Shown one piece after another: positions 17,709 through 26,152 of a DNA stretch of 64,000 nucleotides. Origin of the DNA: an uncultured Sunxiuqinia sp. (lineage in GTDB: Bacteria; Bacteroidota; Bacteroidia; Bacteroidales; Prolixibacteraceae); assembly GCF_947495665.1 (NCBI RefSeq), contig NZ_CANLZV010000001.1, positions 1-64,000 on the forward strand, written 5' to 3'. A program made the translations under genes and the position numbers. Position 1 is the first letter of the stretch, and every line of letters starts with the position of its first letter. The notes under the pieces were generated by a model, which did no database searches, had not been told where the DNA came from, and saw only the letters and a program-made list of their open reading frames with translations.

Positions 17709-18446
17709 TTAAACCTCTTTCATTTTTTCTTTGGCATCCTTACGGCCACTGCGGGTAGCCAGTAGGGTTTTGTATGCTTTTATAACCACATTGAGTTCTT
17801 TTACCAGGTTTTGGGCTTCGGGCGTGGCCACATTCAAAATGATGGCGGCATTCAAGGTATCCACCAGTTCCTGGTAAATCGGATCAACGGTTAGGCGGAT
17901 GCCCCGCACATCGCCCTCCTTACGACCGGCAAGCTCACTCACCCGTTCCTGGGTAATGGCCTGAAACTGGTCATTTTCATTTTTTAATGCCGTCACCCAT
18001 GCCTGAATGCCCAGGCGGTTCAGGTGTTCCTCGTTGACCGGTAACAGCAAATCGCTCACCAGGTTGGTAAGGGCCGAAGTTTCTTCTTTATAGGCCATTT
18101 GCCGAACGTTGCCATACAAATCGATCACCCGCATCAGCACCTTGGCACTTTCCGATTCTTCGGCAACCGGGCTTAGCAGGGTCGATTCCACTCGTCCACG
18201 CAGCGCACTCCAAATCTGGTCGCGCCGGACATCGCTCTCGCCAAGCGTTTCGGTTTTCAGACTGCCTTGCTCCACCCGCAAAGCCTCATCTTCTAGGGTC
18301 AGGGCCTCTTTAAACCGGGGATACACGTTATTCAGAGGGAGTAATTCGGTAGGAACAACGGTGACCAGCTGATCCACTTCGGTCATAAATTGAAAGTGCT
18401 CATTGTTGCGCAGATTATGTGGGGTGAAGGGAATAATTTTAGTCAT
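17709..18446 (-). CDS. DUF6261 family protein
   Basis: The 245-residue protein resembles the DUF6261 family, common and often multicopy in Bacteroidota. It begins MTKIIPFTPHNLRNNEHFQF and is almost entirely helical, with patterns such as RDQIWSALRGRVESTLLSP and LVKELNVVIKAYKTLLATRSG. There is no signal peptide, membrane segment or catalytic motif. The function is unknown. The gene stands alone, and the region just upstream holds a 41-bp tandem repeat array, so the surrounding sequence is less stable than average. Confidence 0.7.
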   Translation of the reverse strand: MTKIIPFTPHNLRNNEHFQFMTEVDQLVTVVPTELLPLNNVYPRFKEALTLEDEALRVEQGSLKTETLGESDVRRDQIWSALRGRVESTLLSPVAEESESAKVLMRVIDLYGNVRQMAYKEETSALTNLVSDLLLPVNEEHLNRLGIQAWVTALKNENDQFQAITQERVSELAGRKEGDVRGIRLTVDPIYQELVDTLNAAIILNVATPEAQNLVKELNVVIKAYKTLLATRSGRKDAKEKMKEV

Positions 18447-18653
18447 TGTCGGAGAGTTTTAAATTAACTACTTGCAATTCTTATGCAAATTAGAGGATTG
18501 AAAAACGAAAGTCAATACCAAAACTATGTTCATCAACATATTTTTCGAGGAGGCTGATGATTTTGCAGCTGGTCCCCGAAAAATAAAATGAAGACTGAAG
18601 CTCATGGCAAAGGCTCCCGGTACCCCATGCGAGCAGACATGGCCTGTGGAAGG

Positions 18654-18817
18654 AATCCGCAGTTACGGAAAGCTTCCCCATGGCGTGGGCAACCAATCCG
18701 CAGTTACGGAAACCTTGCCCATGGCATGGGCGGACAATCCGCAAAGCCGGAAATCGTGCCCATGGCATGGGCGGAGAATCCGTAAAACTGGAGCAGCTGC
18801 GCAGGGTATGGGCCTGA
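18654..18817. repeat. 41-bp tandem repeat array, about four copies
   Basis: The motif AATCCG recurs at 18654, 18695, 18736 and 18777, exactly 41 bases apart. The first three copies are similar and the fourth is degenerate; a weaker copy may precede at about 18613. Each good copy holds two inverted repeats: TCCG-CAGTTA-CGGA and GCCCATGGCATGGGC (perfect in copies two and three at 18717-18731 and 18758-18772). The period is not a multiple of three, so the array is not coding. It is GC-richer than its surroundings and lies about 200 bases upstream of the DUF6261 gene. Confidence 0.85.
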
Positions 18818-19104
18818 TTTTTCGGGAAGCGGGAGGGCGTATTCAGGGCGATGAAGGTCAAATCCACACGGTTGGAGAGTGAGGGGATGGCTTAGATCAT
18901 GCATTCCGGCGGTGTTGAGGTATGTTTTTAGGGATTGGAGGTAATTCGCTGGAAAACAATTGCGTTGAGCGTTTGTTTTTTTAGCATCATAAAAATAGTT
19001 GGATTGATCTTTCAGATTGATTTAAAGTGTAATTTTACTTCCGGAATAAATGGGTAATCCACTTGTTCGTTTATTTCAATATGAACCTTTTAAAAGGAAA
19101 AATT

Positions 19105-19206
19105 ATGGCAAAATCACACGATGCTAAGAAAAGCGAGAAGAAAGAACCTCTCAAAACAGCTAAAGAAAAGAAAGCCGAGAAGAGAGAAAAGAAAGCAAAG
19201 CGCTAA
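19105..19206 (+). CDS. Small lysine-rich protein
   Basis: An open frame of 33 codons starts at ATG 19105 behind AAAAGGAAAAATT. It encodes a highly basic peptide (MAKSHDAKKSEKKEPLK and similar to the end), nearly all Lys, Glu, Ala and Arg. An in-frame ATG at 19081 would add eight residues. A strong terminator begins 31 bases after the stop, which supports a real transcript. The protein could be a nucleic-acid-binding or ribosome-associated peptide; no function is known to me. Confidence 0.6.
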   Translation: MAKSHDAKKSEKKEPLKTAKEKKAEKREKKAKR

Positions 19207-19236
19207 GTCGTTTTGATGTAAATAACATTAAACCCG

Positions 19237-19272
19237 GAGCCAGCCTTTAAAAAAGGTTGGCTCATTTTTTTT
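19237..19272 (+). terminator. Intrinsic terminator of the small lysine-rich gene
   Basis: An 11-base-pair stem (GAGCCAGCCTT with AAGGTTGGCTC, one G-T pair) is followed by A and eight T residues. Confidence 0.85.
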
Positions 19273-19274
19273 AT

Positions 19275-19301
19275 AAAAAAAAGGGAAGCACCCAGCTTCC
19301 C
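19275..19301 (-). terminator. Intrinsic terminator of the ornithine aminotransferase gene
   Basis: On the minus strand GGGAAGC, a five-base loop and GCTTCCC are followed by eight T residues. It lies 26 bases beyond the stop codon and back to back with the + strand terminator. Confidence 0.8.
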
Positions 19302-19326
19302 CTTCAACATGAATACATGTTGTACA

Positions 19327-20550
19327 CTAAAAACCAAACTCGTCAAATGTTTTTTTGATCCGCTCAATGGCTTCCGTCATCTGCGCTTCATTAATAATTA
19401 ACGGCGGTGTAAAGCGGATGATGTGCTCGTGGGTGGGCTTGGCCAAAATCCCGTTTTCTTTCATGGCCAGGCACACATCCCAGGCGGTTTTGCCTTTGAG
19501 GGGCTTAATGGCAATGGCATTTAATAAGCCTTTTCCGCGCACGGTTTCAATCATTTCAGAAGGAATAGCACGCATGGACTCGCGAAAAATCTCGCCCATT
19601 TGGGTGGCATTCTCCGCCAGCTTTTCTTCCTGAATAACATCCAAAGCCGCCATGGCTACCTTGCCTGCAATGGGGTTGCCGCCGTAGGTCGACCCATGTT
19701 CGCCGGGTTTAATGGTCAGCATAATTTCATCATCGGCCAGCACACACGACACCGGAAACATGCCTCCGGAAATGGCTTTGCCCAGAATTAAAATGTCGGG
19801 GCGCACATTTTCGTGGTCGCAGGCCAGCATTTTGCCGGTGCGGGCCAGGCCGGTTTGCACCTCGTCGGCCACAAAAAGAACCTGGTACTTTTTACACAGC
19901 TCGGAGGCATTCTTCAGGAAACCATCCTGAGGAACATAAACCCCGGCTTCGGCCTGAATGGGTTCCACTAAAAAGCCGGCCACATTGGGATCTTGCAAAG
20001 CTTGCTCCAGGGCCTGCAGGTCGTTGTAGGGGATGTTAACAAAGCCCGGAGTGTAAGGACCGTAGTCGTTGTAGGCATCCGGGTCGGATGACATGGAAAC
20101 GATGGTGATGGTGCGTCCGTGGAAATTGCCGTTGCAAACCACAATTTTGGCTTCATTACGCGGAATGCCCTTGACCTTGTAAGCCCATTTGCGCACCAGT
20201 TTCAGCGCGGTTTCGTCGGCTTCGGCTCCGGAGTTCATCGGTAGCATTTTGTCGTAACCAAGCAGCTTGCACATGTATTCTTCCCATTCGCCCAACACAT
20301 TGTTGTAGAAAGCACGCGAGGTGAGGGCGAGGGTTTCGGCTTGCTGGCACAGGGCTGCTACAATTTTAGGATGGCAGTGTCCCTGGTTAACGGCCGAGTA
20401 GGCAGCCAGAAAGTCCATGTATCGGTTGCCTTCCACATCCCATACGTAAATGCCTTCGCCACGCTCCAGAACAGCCGGTAGCGGATGGTAGTTGTGTGCT
20501 CCAAATCGTGCTTCACGATCGATGAAAAATTGTGCTGATTGAGTTTTCAT
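19327..20550 (-). CDS. rocD: Ornithine--oxo-acid aminotransferase
   Basis: The 407-residue protein is a class III PLP aminotransferase. It shows [17 protein letters not shown] near residue 50, [21 protein letters not shown] near 103-123, a cofactor-holding region [16 protein letters not shown] near 230-245 and the lysine loop [14 protein letters not shown] near 255, in which K binds PLP. Length and sequence fit ornithine delta-aminotransferase, which turns ornithine and 2-oxoglutarate into glutamate semialdehyde and glutamate, linking arginine and proline metabolism. Acetylornithine aminotransferase is the main alternative, but no arginine biosynthesis genes are nearby. Confidence 0.88.
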   Translation of the reverse strand: MKTQSAQFFIDREARFGAHNYHPLPAVLERGEGIYVWDVEGNRYMDFLAAYSAVNQGHCHPKIVAALCQQAETLALTSRAFYNNVLGEWEEYMCKLLGYDKMLPMNSGAEADETALKLVRKWAYKVKGIPRNEAKIVVCNGNFHGRTITIVSMSSDPDAYNDYGPYTPGFVNIPYNDLQALEQALQDPNVAGFLVEPIQAEAGVYVPQDGFLKNASELCKKYQVLFVADEVQTGLARTGKMLACDHENVRPDILILGKAISGGMFPVSCVLADDEIMLTIKPGEHGSTYGGNPIAGKVAMAALDVIQEEKLAENATQMGEIFRESMRAIPSEMIETVRGKGLLNAIAIKPLKGKTAWDVCLAMKENGILAKPTHEHIIRFTPPLIINEAQMTEAIERIKKTFDEFGF

Positions 20551-20767
20551 AACGACTAAGAGTTAATGCATTTATTTTTTAACAGATTTACGGATTATCC
20601 TTTGAACCACAAAGCGTTTTAACCTGTTAGAGAAAACCTGTCGGTATGACAAAACTATTTCCGAATTACATATTTTTTACTTTTGCCTGCTTGTTGCTAT
20701 GATTTCAAAGATTCTATTCGGTTTTGTTTTATATTTGCATTCGATTCAGTGTAACCTGCTGTCCGTC

Positions 20768-22666
20768 ATGAATAAAAAAGTAATTCCTTTTCTGCTTTTT
20801 ATTGTTTTTTCGCTCCCTGTTTTTAGCCAGTATGCACCTATCGATTCATTGAAAGCTGCTCTTGCTGATAAAAAGGCGAACCGGCTTGAGCTGCTTTTAG
20901 AAATTGGCGATCAGTACCTGGATTCGATCCGCTACCATGATTTTGTGGTTTCGTGTTTGCAGGAGGCTTTCGATGAGGCCGTAAGCCAGCAAAACGACTC
21001 GGTACAGGTGGTTGCCTGTAACTGGCTGGGACTTGCTTGTTTCAATGTGGGCAACTTTGAGCAGGCCACCAATCATTTTTACCAGGGGCTGAAGTTATTG
21101 GAACAGGTTCCCAATGAGGTGTTGCAGGCAAAAGTGCTGAATAATCTGGGGATGATTTTTAATGAGCTGGAAGATTACGAGCGTTCGCTGGAGTTTTACC
21201 AGGAGTCGTTCCGGATAGACAGTTTGGCTAACAATTCCGTCGGGTTACTGAGCTCATACATCAACCTGGGGATTAGCTATCAGAACCTGAAGCAGTTTGA
21301 CCGTGCGCGCGATAATTATGAGATGGCCTATCAGCTGGCCAGGAACCAGCAAGACCGTTTGGCGATGATTCATGTGTTGAATAATCAGGGAACGCTGGAA
21401 TACGATTTGGAAAACTACCCCAAGAGTTTGGCCTATTATCAAAAGGCTTTGGATTTGTATCATGAAGCCAGAGATAAGGAAGGAATTGCTTTTGTTAAAA
21501 GCAATATGGGACTGGTTTATATTGAACTGAAGGATTTTGAAAAGGCCAAAGCCGCGCTTGATGAATCGTTGACAATTGCCCGCAAATTGGACCTTTACAG
21601 TTTAAGTGCCGAAATTTTGGGTTATTTGTCAAATTATTACGAAAAAACTGGCGACTACAAGCAGGCTTTTGAGTATTATCACCAGTACAACCAGGTGTAC
21701 GACAGCCTGCTTATTGAGAAGCAAAATAAAATGATTCAGAAGCTGGCAGGGCAATACCAGTTTGAAAAGAAGCAACGCGAAATTCTGGAGTTGAAACAGC
21801 TTACTCATGAACAGGAGGTGTTGTTGAACGATACCCGGAACCGGGAGGGCTATCTGTATGTGATTATATTTCTGGTGGTCATTTTTTTGGCTGTTTTATT
21901 TTTACTCCTGAAGAAGGAAAGACAGCTGGCCCGCGAGTTGCAGGAAAAAACCAAGGAGCTTAAAAAACTGAATGTTTCCAAAGACCGTTTTTTCTCCATC
22001 ATTGCCCATGACTTGAAAAATCCGTTCAATGCCTTGGTGAGTTACACCAACCTGCTGCGTTTCAACTTCGAGTCGTTTAGCAAGGAGGATTTAAGTCAGA
22101 TCATCAACGACATGAATGATGCGTCGGAACAAGGCTTTGCTCTGCTGGAAAACCTTTTGTACTGGACGCGTTCGCAAACAAACCGGATAAAGGTGTATAA
22201 AACCTTCTTCAAGCTGAAGCTGATTGTGGATGATGTGGTAAGTCTGGCCAACCCAAACCTGGCTGCCAAATCGCAAACGGTTAACGTTGAGATTGAGAAT
22301 GACCTGCAGGTTTTTGCCGATAAGGATATGATTGCTACCGTACTTCGTAACCTGGTTTTCAACTCCATCAAGTTTTCCTATCCCAACACCGAAATCCGGA
22401 TCGAAGGCCGGAAAGTGGGCAACAGCATTCAGGTTTCGGTAATTGATCAGGGTGTAGGTATTGATGCCGATAAACAGCAGAAGTTTTTCAACTACGAAGA
22501 AAATACCACCACAGTCGGAACTGCCGGAGAAACCGGTAGTGGCTTGGGGCTAATCATCTGTCGTGAGTTTATTGAAAAAAACAATGGGCTTATCTGGGTG
22601 GAGAGCGAAGCCGGAAAGGGGGCAACTTTCCGGTTTACCATTCCCTATGTTGAACCCCAAAAGTAG
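20768..22666 (+). CDS. TPR-containing sensor histidine kinase
   Basis: From ATG 20768 the 632-residue protein has a signal peptide (ending VFSQ at 21), a periplasmic TPR array at about 80-310 with repeats such as NLGMIFNELEDYERSLEFY, a membrane helix at 362-382, a coiled-coil linker and a kinase module. The phosphoacceptor is H414 in SIIAHDLKNPF. The ATPase part shows N, G1 and G2 boxes (NLVFNSIKFS, DQGVGIDADK, GSGLGLIICREF). An upstream in-frame ATG at 20699 would spoil the signal peptide. There is no receiver domain and no response regulator gene adjacent, so it is an orphan kinase. A TACTTTTG -7 element lies at about 20678-20685. Confidence 0.87.
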   Translation: MNKKVIPFLLFIVFSLPVFSQYAPIDSLKAALADKKANRLELLLEIGDQYLDSIRYHDFVVSCLQEAFDEAVSQQNDSVQVVACNWLGLACFNVGNFEQATNHFYQGLKLLEQVPNEVLQAKVLNNLGMIFNELEDYERSLEFYQESFRIDSLANNSVGLLSSYINLGISYQNLKQFDRARDNYEMAYQLARNQQDRLAMIHVLNNQGTLEYDLENYPKSLAYYQKALDLYHEARDKEGIAFVKSNMGLVYIELKDFEKAKAALDESLTIARKLDLYSLSAEILGYLSNYYEKTGDYKQAFEYYHQYNQVYDSLLIEKQNKMIQKLAGQYQFEKKQREILELKQLTHEQEVLLNDTRNREGYLYVIIFLVVIFLAVLFLLLKKERQLARELQEKTKELKKLNVSKDRFFSIIAHDLKNPFNALVSYTNLLRFNFESFSKEDLSQIINDMNDASEQGFALLENLLYWTRSQTNRIKVYKTFFKLKLIVDDVVSLANPNLAAKSQTVNVEIENDLQVFADKDMIATVLRNLVFNSIKFSYPNTEIRIEGRKVGNSIQVSVIDQGVGIDADKQQKFFNYEENTTTVGTAGETGSGLGLIICREFIEKNNGLIWVESEAGKGATFRFTIPYVEPQK

Positions 22667-22694
22667 GGCAAAACAATTTATCTTGATTTTTATG

Positions 22695-24755
22695 TTATTT
22701 CCACAACCTGGCAATCAGTGTTTCGGCGGCCAGAAAAAGCAGTGTTAACACTAAAAAGTACTGCCACAATTCAATGCCTTTGTTCGTTTCCTGGATTGCT
22801 GTATCAAAACTCGATTCCTTTTCGTCAATCACCTGCATGAAATTCAGATTGCTTGTCTGCAGCTTATTGGTTAGTTCTTCTGCAGGGATTGTGGGGGATA
22901 AGGATTCTTGCCGGTTGTAATTAAAAGCCAGTGTTTGCGTGTTTTCAGGGCTAAGCGTTAATTGGTAAAAGCCTGCTTGCCGGATGATGTTGTGCAGGTC
23001 GATTCGAACTTGATTGGCGTAGTTGTTTAAAACTGAAAGCTGAACGGGCTTATCCTCATGGAATGGGCTGATGGCTATTTTATTGGCAATCGGTGCAGAC
23101 CCATTTTGCGGGATGGTTAAAACCATGTTGTTGCTGATTTCATGCTGAATTTCCTGCGGGGTGAAACTGTTGAGCGCCATATTATAAAGCAAAGGAACAA
23201 AAAGAGCTTGTTGGGCAAAGTCTGTTACGGTTTCGTCCAGCGGAAAACTAAAGTTCAGCAAACTTCCTAAGCCCACCGGGAAACCGGATAAAGCAGCTTG
23301 CTTATTGTTGAACCCGATGACTTGGGTTTGTTGGCTTTGGCTCGACCGGGAAAACCGGTAGCTGTAATTGACCTTAGGGAGATCGAGGTTCGATTCTTCA
23401 TGAAGAAACACCTGCTGCAACAGGGGATGGTTGTAGTTTAGTGCTTCCATGCGCAGGGCTGCCGAATCCGCTTGCTCAATCAGGTCGGTTTTTAGCTGAC
23501 GGTACAAGGCATTGTAAGAATTGATGTTAGCATTGATCCCCGGAAAAATGGACAGAGAGCCGCCCCGTTTGACAAATTGATCCAATGCATTGATCAAGCC
23601 GGAGCTCATCTCCTTAAGGTTAAGCAGGAAAATGCATTGGTATTCGGGAAATTGACTGAGCTGGATTTGTTTGGAACCCGTTTGTTCAAAGTCAATGTTT
23701 TCATCATTAAGAAACAGGGCTTTCAACTTGTTTATAGCCGGGTCTTCTTGTTGGTAAATCGCCAGTACCTTATTCTTAGCCCGAACGTCATAGCTGAAAA
23801 AGAACTGGTTGTCATACACCACTGGGTAATCGTCCAGCTCCACCAGCCCACGATGCGTGCCAGCCCGGTTGTTTTTATAGCGAAGTTCAAGATTTTGACT
23901 GGTTTCCGGTTCAATGCTTAGGTTGCTGATTGCTTTTATGGTGTCGTTAATTTTTAAACGAACCGGCAAGTTCTGGTAGCTTTGCCCGGATTGGTTCTGA
24001 ATACGAACCCAAAGCGCCTCTTCCCGGTTTTTCTGACGTCCGGGAGTTTCAAACCAGCAACTGTCGATAAGCAGGTTGTTGGTGCTTGTGGTGCTGGGAA
24101 GTGGAATAAGGATGGTGCTACGATTGGTATCGTTCTCCATTTCCGATAAATCGCTTGCGTATTCCTGAAAGTCGGAGATTAGATAAATGACTTCTTCTGC
24201 CTTTAGCTTTTGTTTGTCCAGGTTGTTGATCAACAGTTTTTGAGCTTTTGACAGGGGAAGCGACTCGGGGCTTTCGCTGATGGCTCCCAGTTGACTGATC
24301 AGTTGGGCTTGGGTAAGCAATTGCTGCTGACTTGGTTCATTTTGGTTGGTCAGCAGCAGAAAACTGGTTCCGGGCCAATAGCTGTTTGCAATGCTCAAGG
24401 CTTTGGATTTGGCCTGCTCCAGCAGCATGCCGCTGGCCGTTTCCCGTTTCATGCTGAATGAGTTGTCCACATAAATGGCTATCAACTGGCGGGCTTTATG
24501 GCGTTCCTGCTGGTTGACGGGGAAATAGGGCTGTGCAAATACAAAAACCAAGGCAATAACCGCCATTACCCGGCATATTAAAATGAGCAATTGTTTCAGG
24601 TTGTTTTTTTTCCTGGTTTCTTCCTTGATGGTTTTCAGAAAATTAACCTGACTGAAGTAAACGGTTTTGTAGCGTTTGAAATGAAGAAAGTGGATAAGTA
24701 TGGGAATACTTATAAAAAGCAATGCCGGTAAAAATTCAGGATAGATAAACCTCAT
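22695..24755 (-). CDS. BatA/vWA domain membrane protein
   Basis: The 686-residue protein begins with the BatA aerotolerance N-terminal domain (about 1-75: FLPALLFISIPILIHFLHFKR and a second helix near 60-78), then a von Willebrand factor A-like domain from about 90 with IYVDNSFSMKRE, matching the D-x-S-x-S MIDAS pattern. A long beta-rich periplasmic part follows, with a final membrane helix at about 665-682. Related proteins in this phylum lie near MoxR ATPases, but none is adjacent here. The role in envelope stress is unproven. The gene is convergent with the histidine kinase and divergent from the MerR gene. A TATTTTTG -7 element sits at about 24787-24780 on the minus strand. Confidence 0.8.
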   Translation of the reverse strand: MRFIYPEFLPALLFISIPILIHFLHFKRYKTVYFSQVNFLKTIKEETRKKNNLKQLLILICRVMAVIALVFVFAQPYFPVNQQERHKARQLIAIYVDNSFSMKRETASGMLLEQAKSKALSIANSYWPGTSFLLLTNQNEPSQQQLLTQAQLISQLGAISESPESLPLSKAQKLLINNLDKQKLKAEEVIYLISDFQEYASDLSEMENDTNRSTILIPLPSTTSTNNLLIDSCWFETPGRQKNREEALWVRIQNQSGQSYQNLPVRLKINDTIKAISNLSIEPETSQNLELRYKNNRAGTHRGLVELDDYPVVYDNQFFFSYDVRAKNKVLAIYQQEDPAINKLKALFLNDENIDFEQTGSKQIQLSQFPEYQCIFLLNLKEMSSGLINALDQFVKRGGSLSIFPGINANINSYNALYRQLKTDLIEQADSAALRMEALNYNHPLLQQVFLHEESNLDLPKVNYSYRFSRSSQSQQTQVIGFNNKQAALSGFPVGLGSLLNFSFPLDETVTDFAQQALFVPLLYNMALNSFTPQEIQHEISNNMVLTIPQNGSAPIANKIAISPFHEDKPVQLSVLNNYANQVRIDLHNIIRQAGFYQLTLSPENTQTLAFNYNRQESLSPTIPAEELTNKLQTSNLNFMQVIDEKESSFDTAIQETNKGIELWQYFLVLTLLFLAAETLIARLWK

Positions 24756-25005
24756 TTCATACTACTTAGGATTGAAGATCAAAAATAGTGGAATTGTTTA
24801 ATCCCGAAAATTATTTCAGACTTCTGTTTTCCACCTTTTAAATCTTATTTTTGTGTTTATTGTTTTTGCGCGATGTTTAAACAAAAGACCCCTAGCCTTG
24901 TTAGATGTATTAATTTTGCTAGTTATTTCAAGAGCTAGTCATTCGATGATTCTCTCGCTTTTCAAAGCGATTGTTTGAGCATTTTATATTTAAATTAGTT
25001 GGTCC

Positions 25006-25893
25006 ATGAACTATTATACGATAAAGGATTTGGAAACGCTTTCCGGTATTAAGGCACATACCATCCGGATTTGGGAAAAGCGTTATGGCTTGCTCGACCC
25101 CCAACGATCCACAACAAATATCCGGTATTACAGCGATAATGAATTGAGAAAGTTGTTGAATGTGTCGATGCTGGTCAAGCACGGATACAAGATTTCCAAA
25201 GTTTCCGTATTTGAAGAAGAACAGATTCAGGAAGAGGTGCTGAAACTGAATGAAAAATCCCTGTCTTCGAAGGGAGTGATTGATCAGCTAATTGTGCATA
25301 TGGTGAACTTTGATCATCAGAAATTTGAAGAAGTGTTGGAGCAGGAAATTGCAGCGCTTGGCTTCGAGGACACTTTTATGACCATTGTTTTTCCCTTGTT
25401 TGAAAAGATTGGCATTTATTGGCAAATCGGCTCAATTTTTCCGGCACAGGAACACTTTGTTTCCAACATCACCCGACATTTATTGGTTCGCGCTTGCTCT
25501 AAATACACCAATTACGACGCCACAGCTTCCGTTTTATTTTATTTGCGCGAAGGTGAAATGCATGAACTGAGCCTCCTGTTTTACCAGTACTTAGCACTTA
25601 AAGCCGGGTACAGAACGGTTTATTTGGGGCAGAATGTGCCACTTGACGATTTACTTAAACTGGAAGGGCTGCAGAAGATTGACCGTGTGTTTACAGCTTT
25701 GATCAATGGCATGGAATCGGAAGAACTGGAAGCTTATGTGCAGCGAATGAGTCAGGTTTTTAAACGCAAGAAAGTATTTCTTACCGGTGCCCAGGTGGCA
25801 CAAATCAAAGGCAAACTGCCATCAAACTTCAAGGTGATATCTGACTTACGGGCCTTTAAAAAATACTTTGGCTCATTTGGAAACAACGATTGA
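25006..25893 (+). CDS. MerR-family regulator with CarH-like B12-binding domain
   Basis: The 295-residue protein has a MerR helix-turn-helix at 1-70 (LSGIKAHTIRIWEKRYGLLDPQRS), a helical B12-binding-2 domain at about 85-165 and a Rossmann-like cobalamin domain at 170-290. W139 followed by nine residues and E149-H150 matches the W-x9-E-H signature that cradles adenosylcobalamin in CarH. E184-M-H186 fits the E-x-H cobalt ligand motif. CarH family members repress carotenoid genes in the dark and release DNA in light. No carotenoid gene is in this window, so the target is unknown. The fit to the motifs is direct; light sensing is inferred. Confidence 0.82.
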   Translation: MNYYTIKDLETLSGIKAHTIRIWEKRYGLLDPQRSTTNIRYYSDNELRKLLNVSMLVKHGYKISKVSVFEEEQIQEEVLKLNEKSLSSKGVIDQLIVHMVNFDHQKFEEVLEQEIAALGFEDTFMTIVFPLFEKIGIYWQIGSIFPAQEHFVSNITRHLLVRACSKYTNYDATASVLFYLREGEMHELSLLFYQYLALKAGYRTVYLGQNVPLDDLLKLEGLQKIDRVFTALINGMESEELEAYVQRMSQVFKRKKVFLTGAQVAQIKGKLPSNFKVISDLRAFKKYFGSFGNND

Positions 25894-25924
25894 GTGATAC
25901 CACTGGTTTAAAATAGTCATTTGT

Positions 25925-25956
25925 AAAAGTCCGGTTAAAAATGGATTCGGACTTTT
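25925..25956. terminator. Hairpin after the MerR gene
   Basis: AAAAGTCCG and CGGACTTTT form a nine-base-pair stem with a 14-base loop, about 30 bases after the stop codon. The T run is only the stem's own TTTT, so termination may be weak. Confidence 0.5.
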
Positions 25957-26152
25957 GGAGTGGTTGCCCCAGGTTGTTCTCCCGTGTTTCGAGCTGATTT
26001 GTACTTCGTTTTTCTTGATAAAAAGTCCCGGATTTTGTAACTTAAAGACAGTCGCTTCTTGCTTTTAAGTGCTCATAAATGCGGTGGTTTTTATGCTGTT
26101 TTGGTTTTTGTAAATCCGGGCGAATTGCCATCAAAAGAAAAGGGAGGTTGTC

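Noticed and set aside
18490-18904. Several 60- to 125-codon frames through the tandem repeat
   Set aside because: The repeat period of 41 shifts the reading frame at each copy, so no repeated peptide results. The frames only reflect GC-rich repeats.
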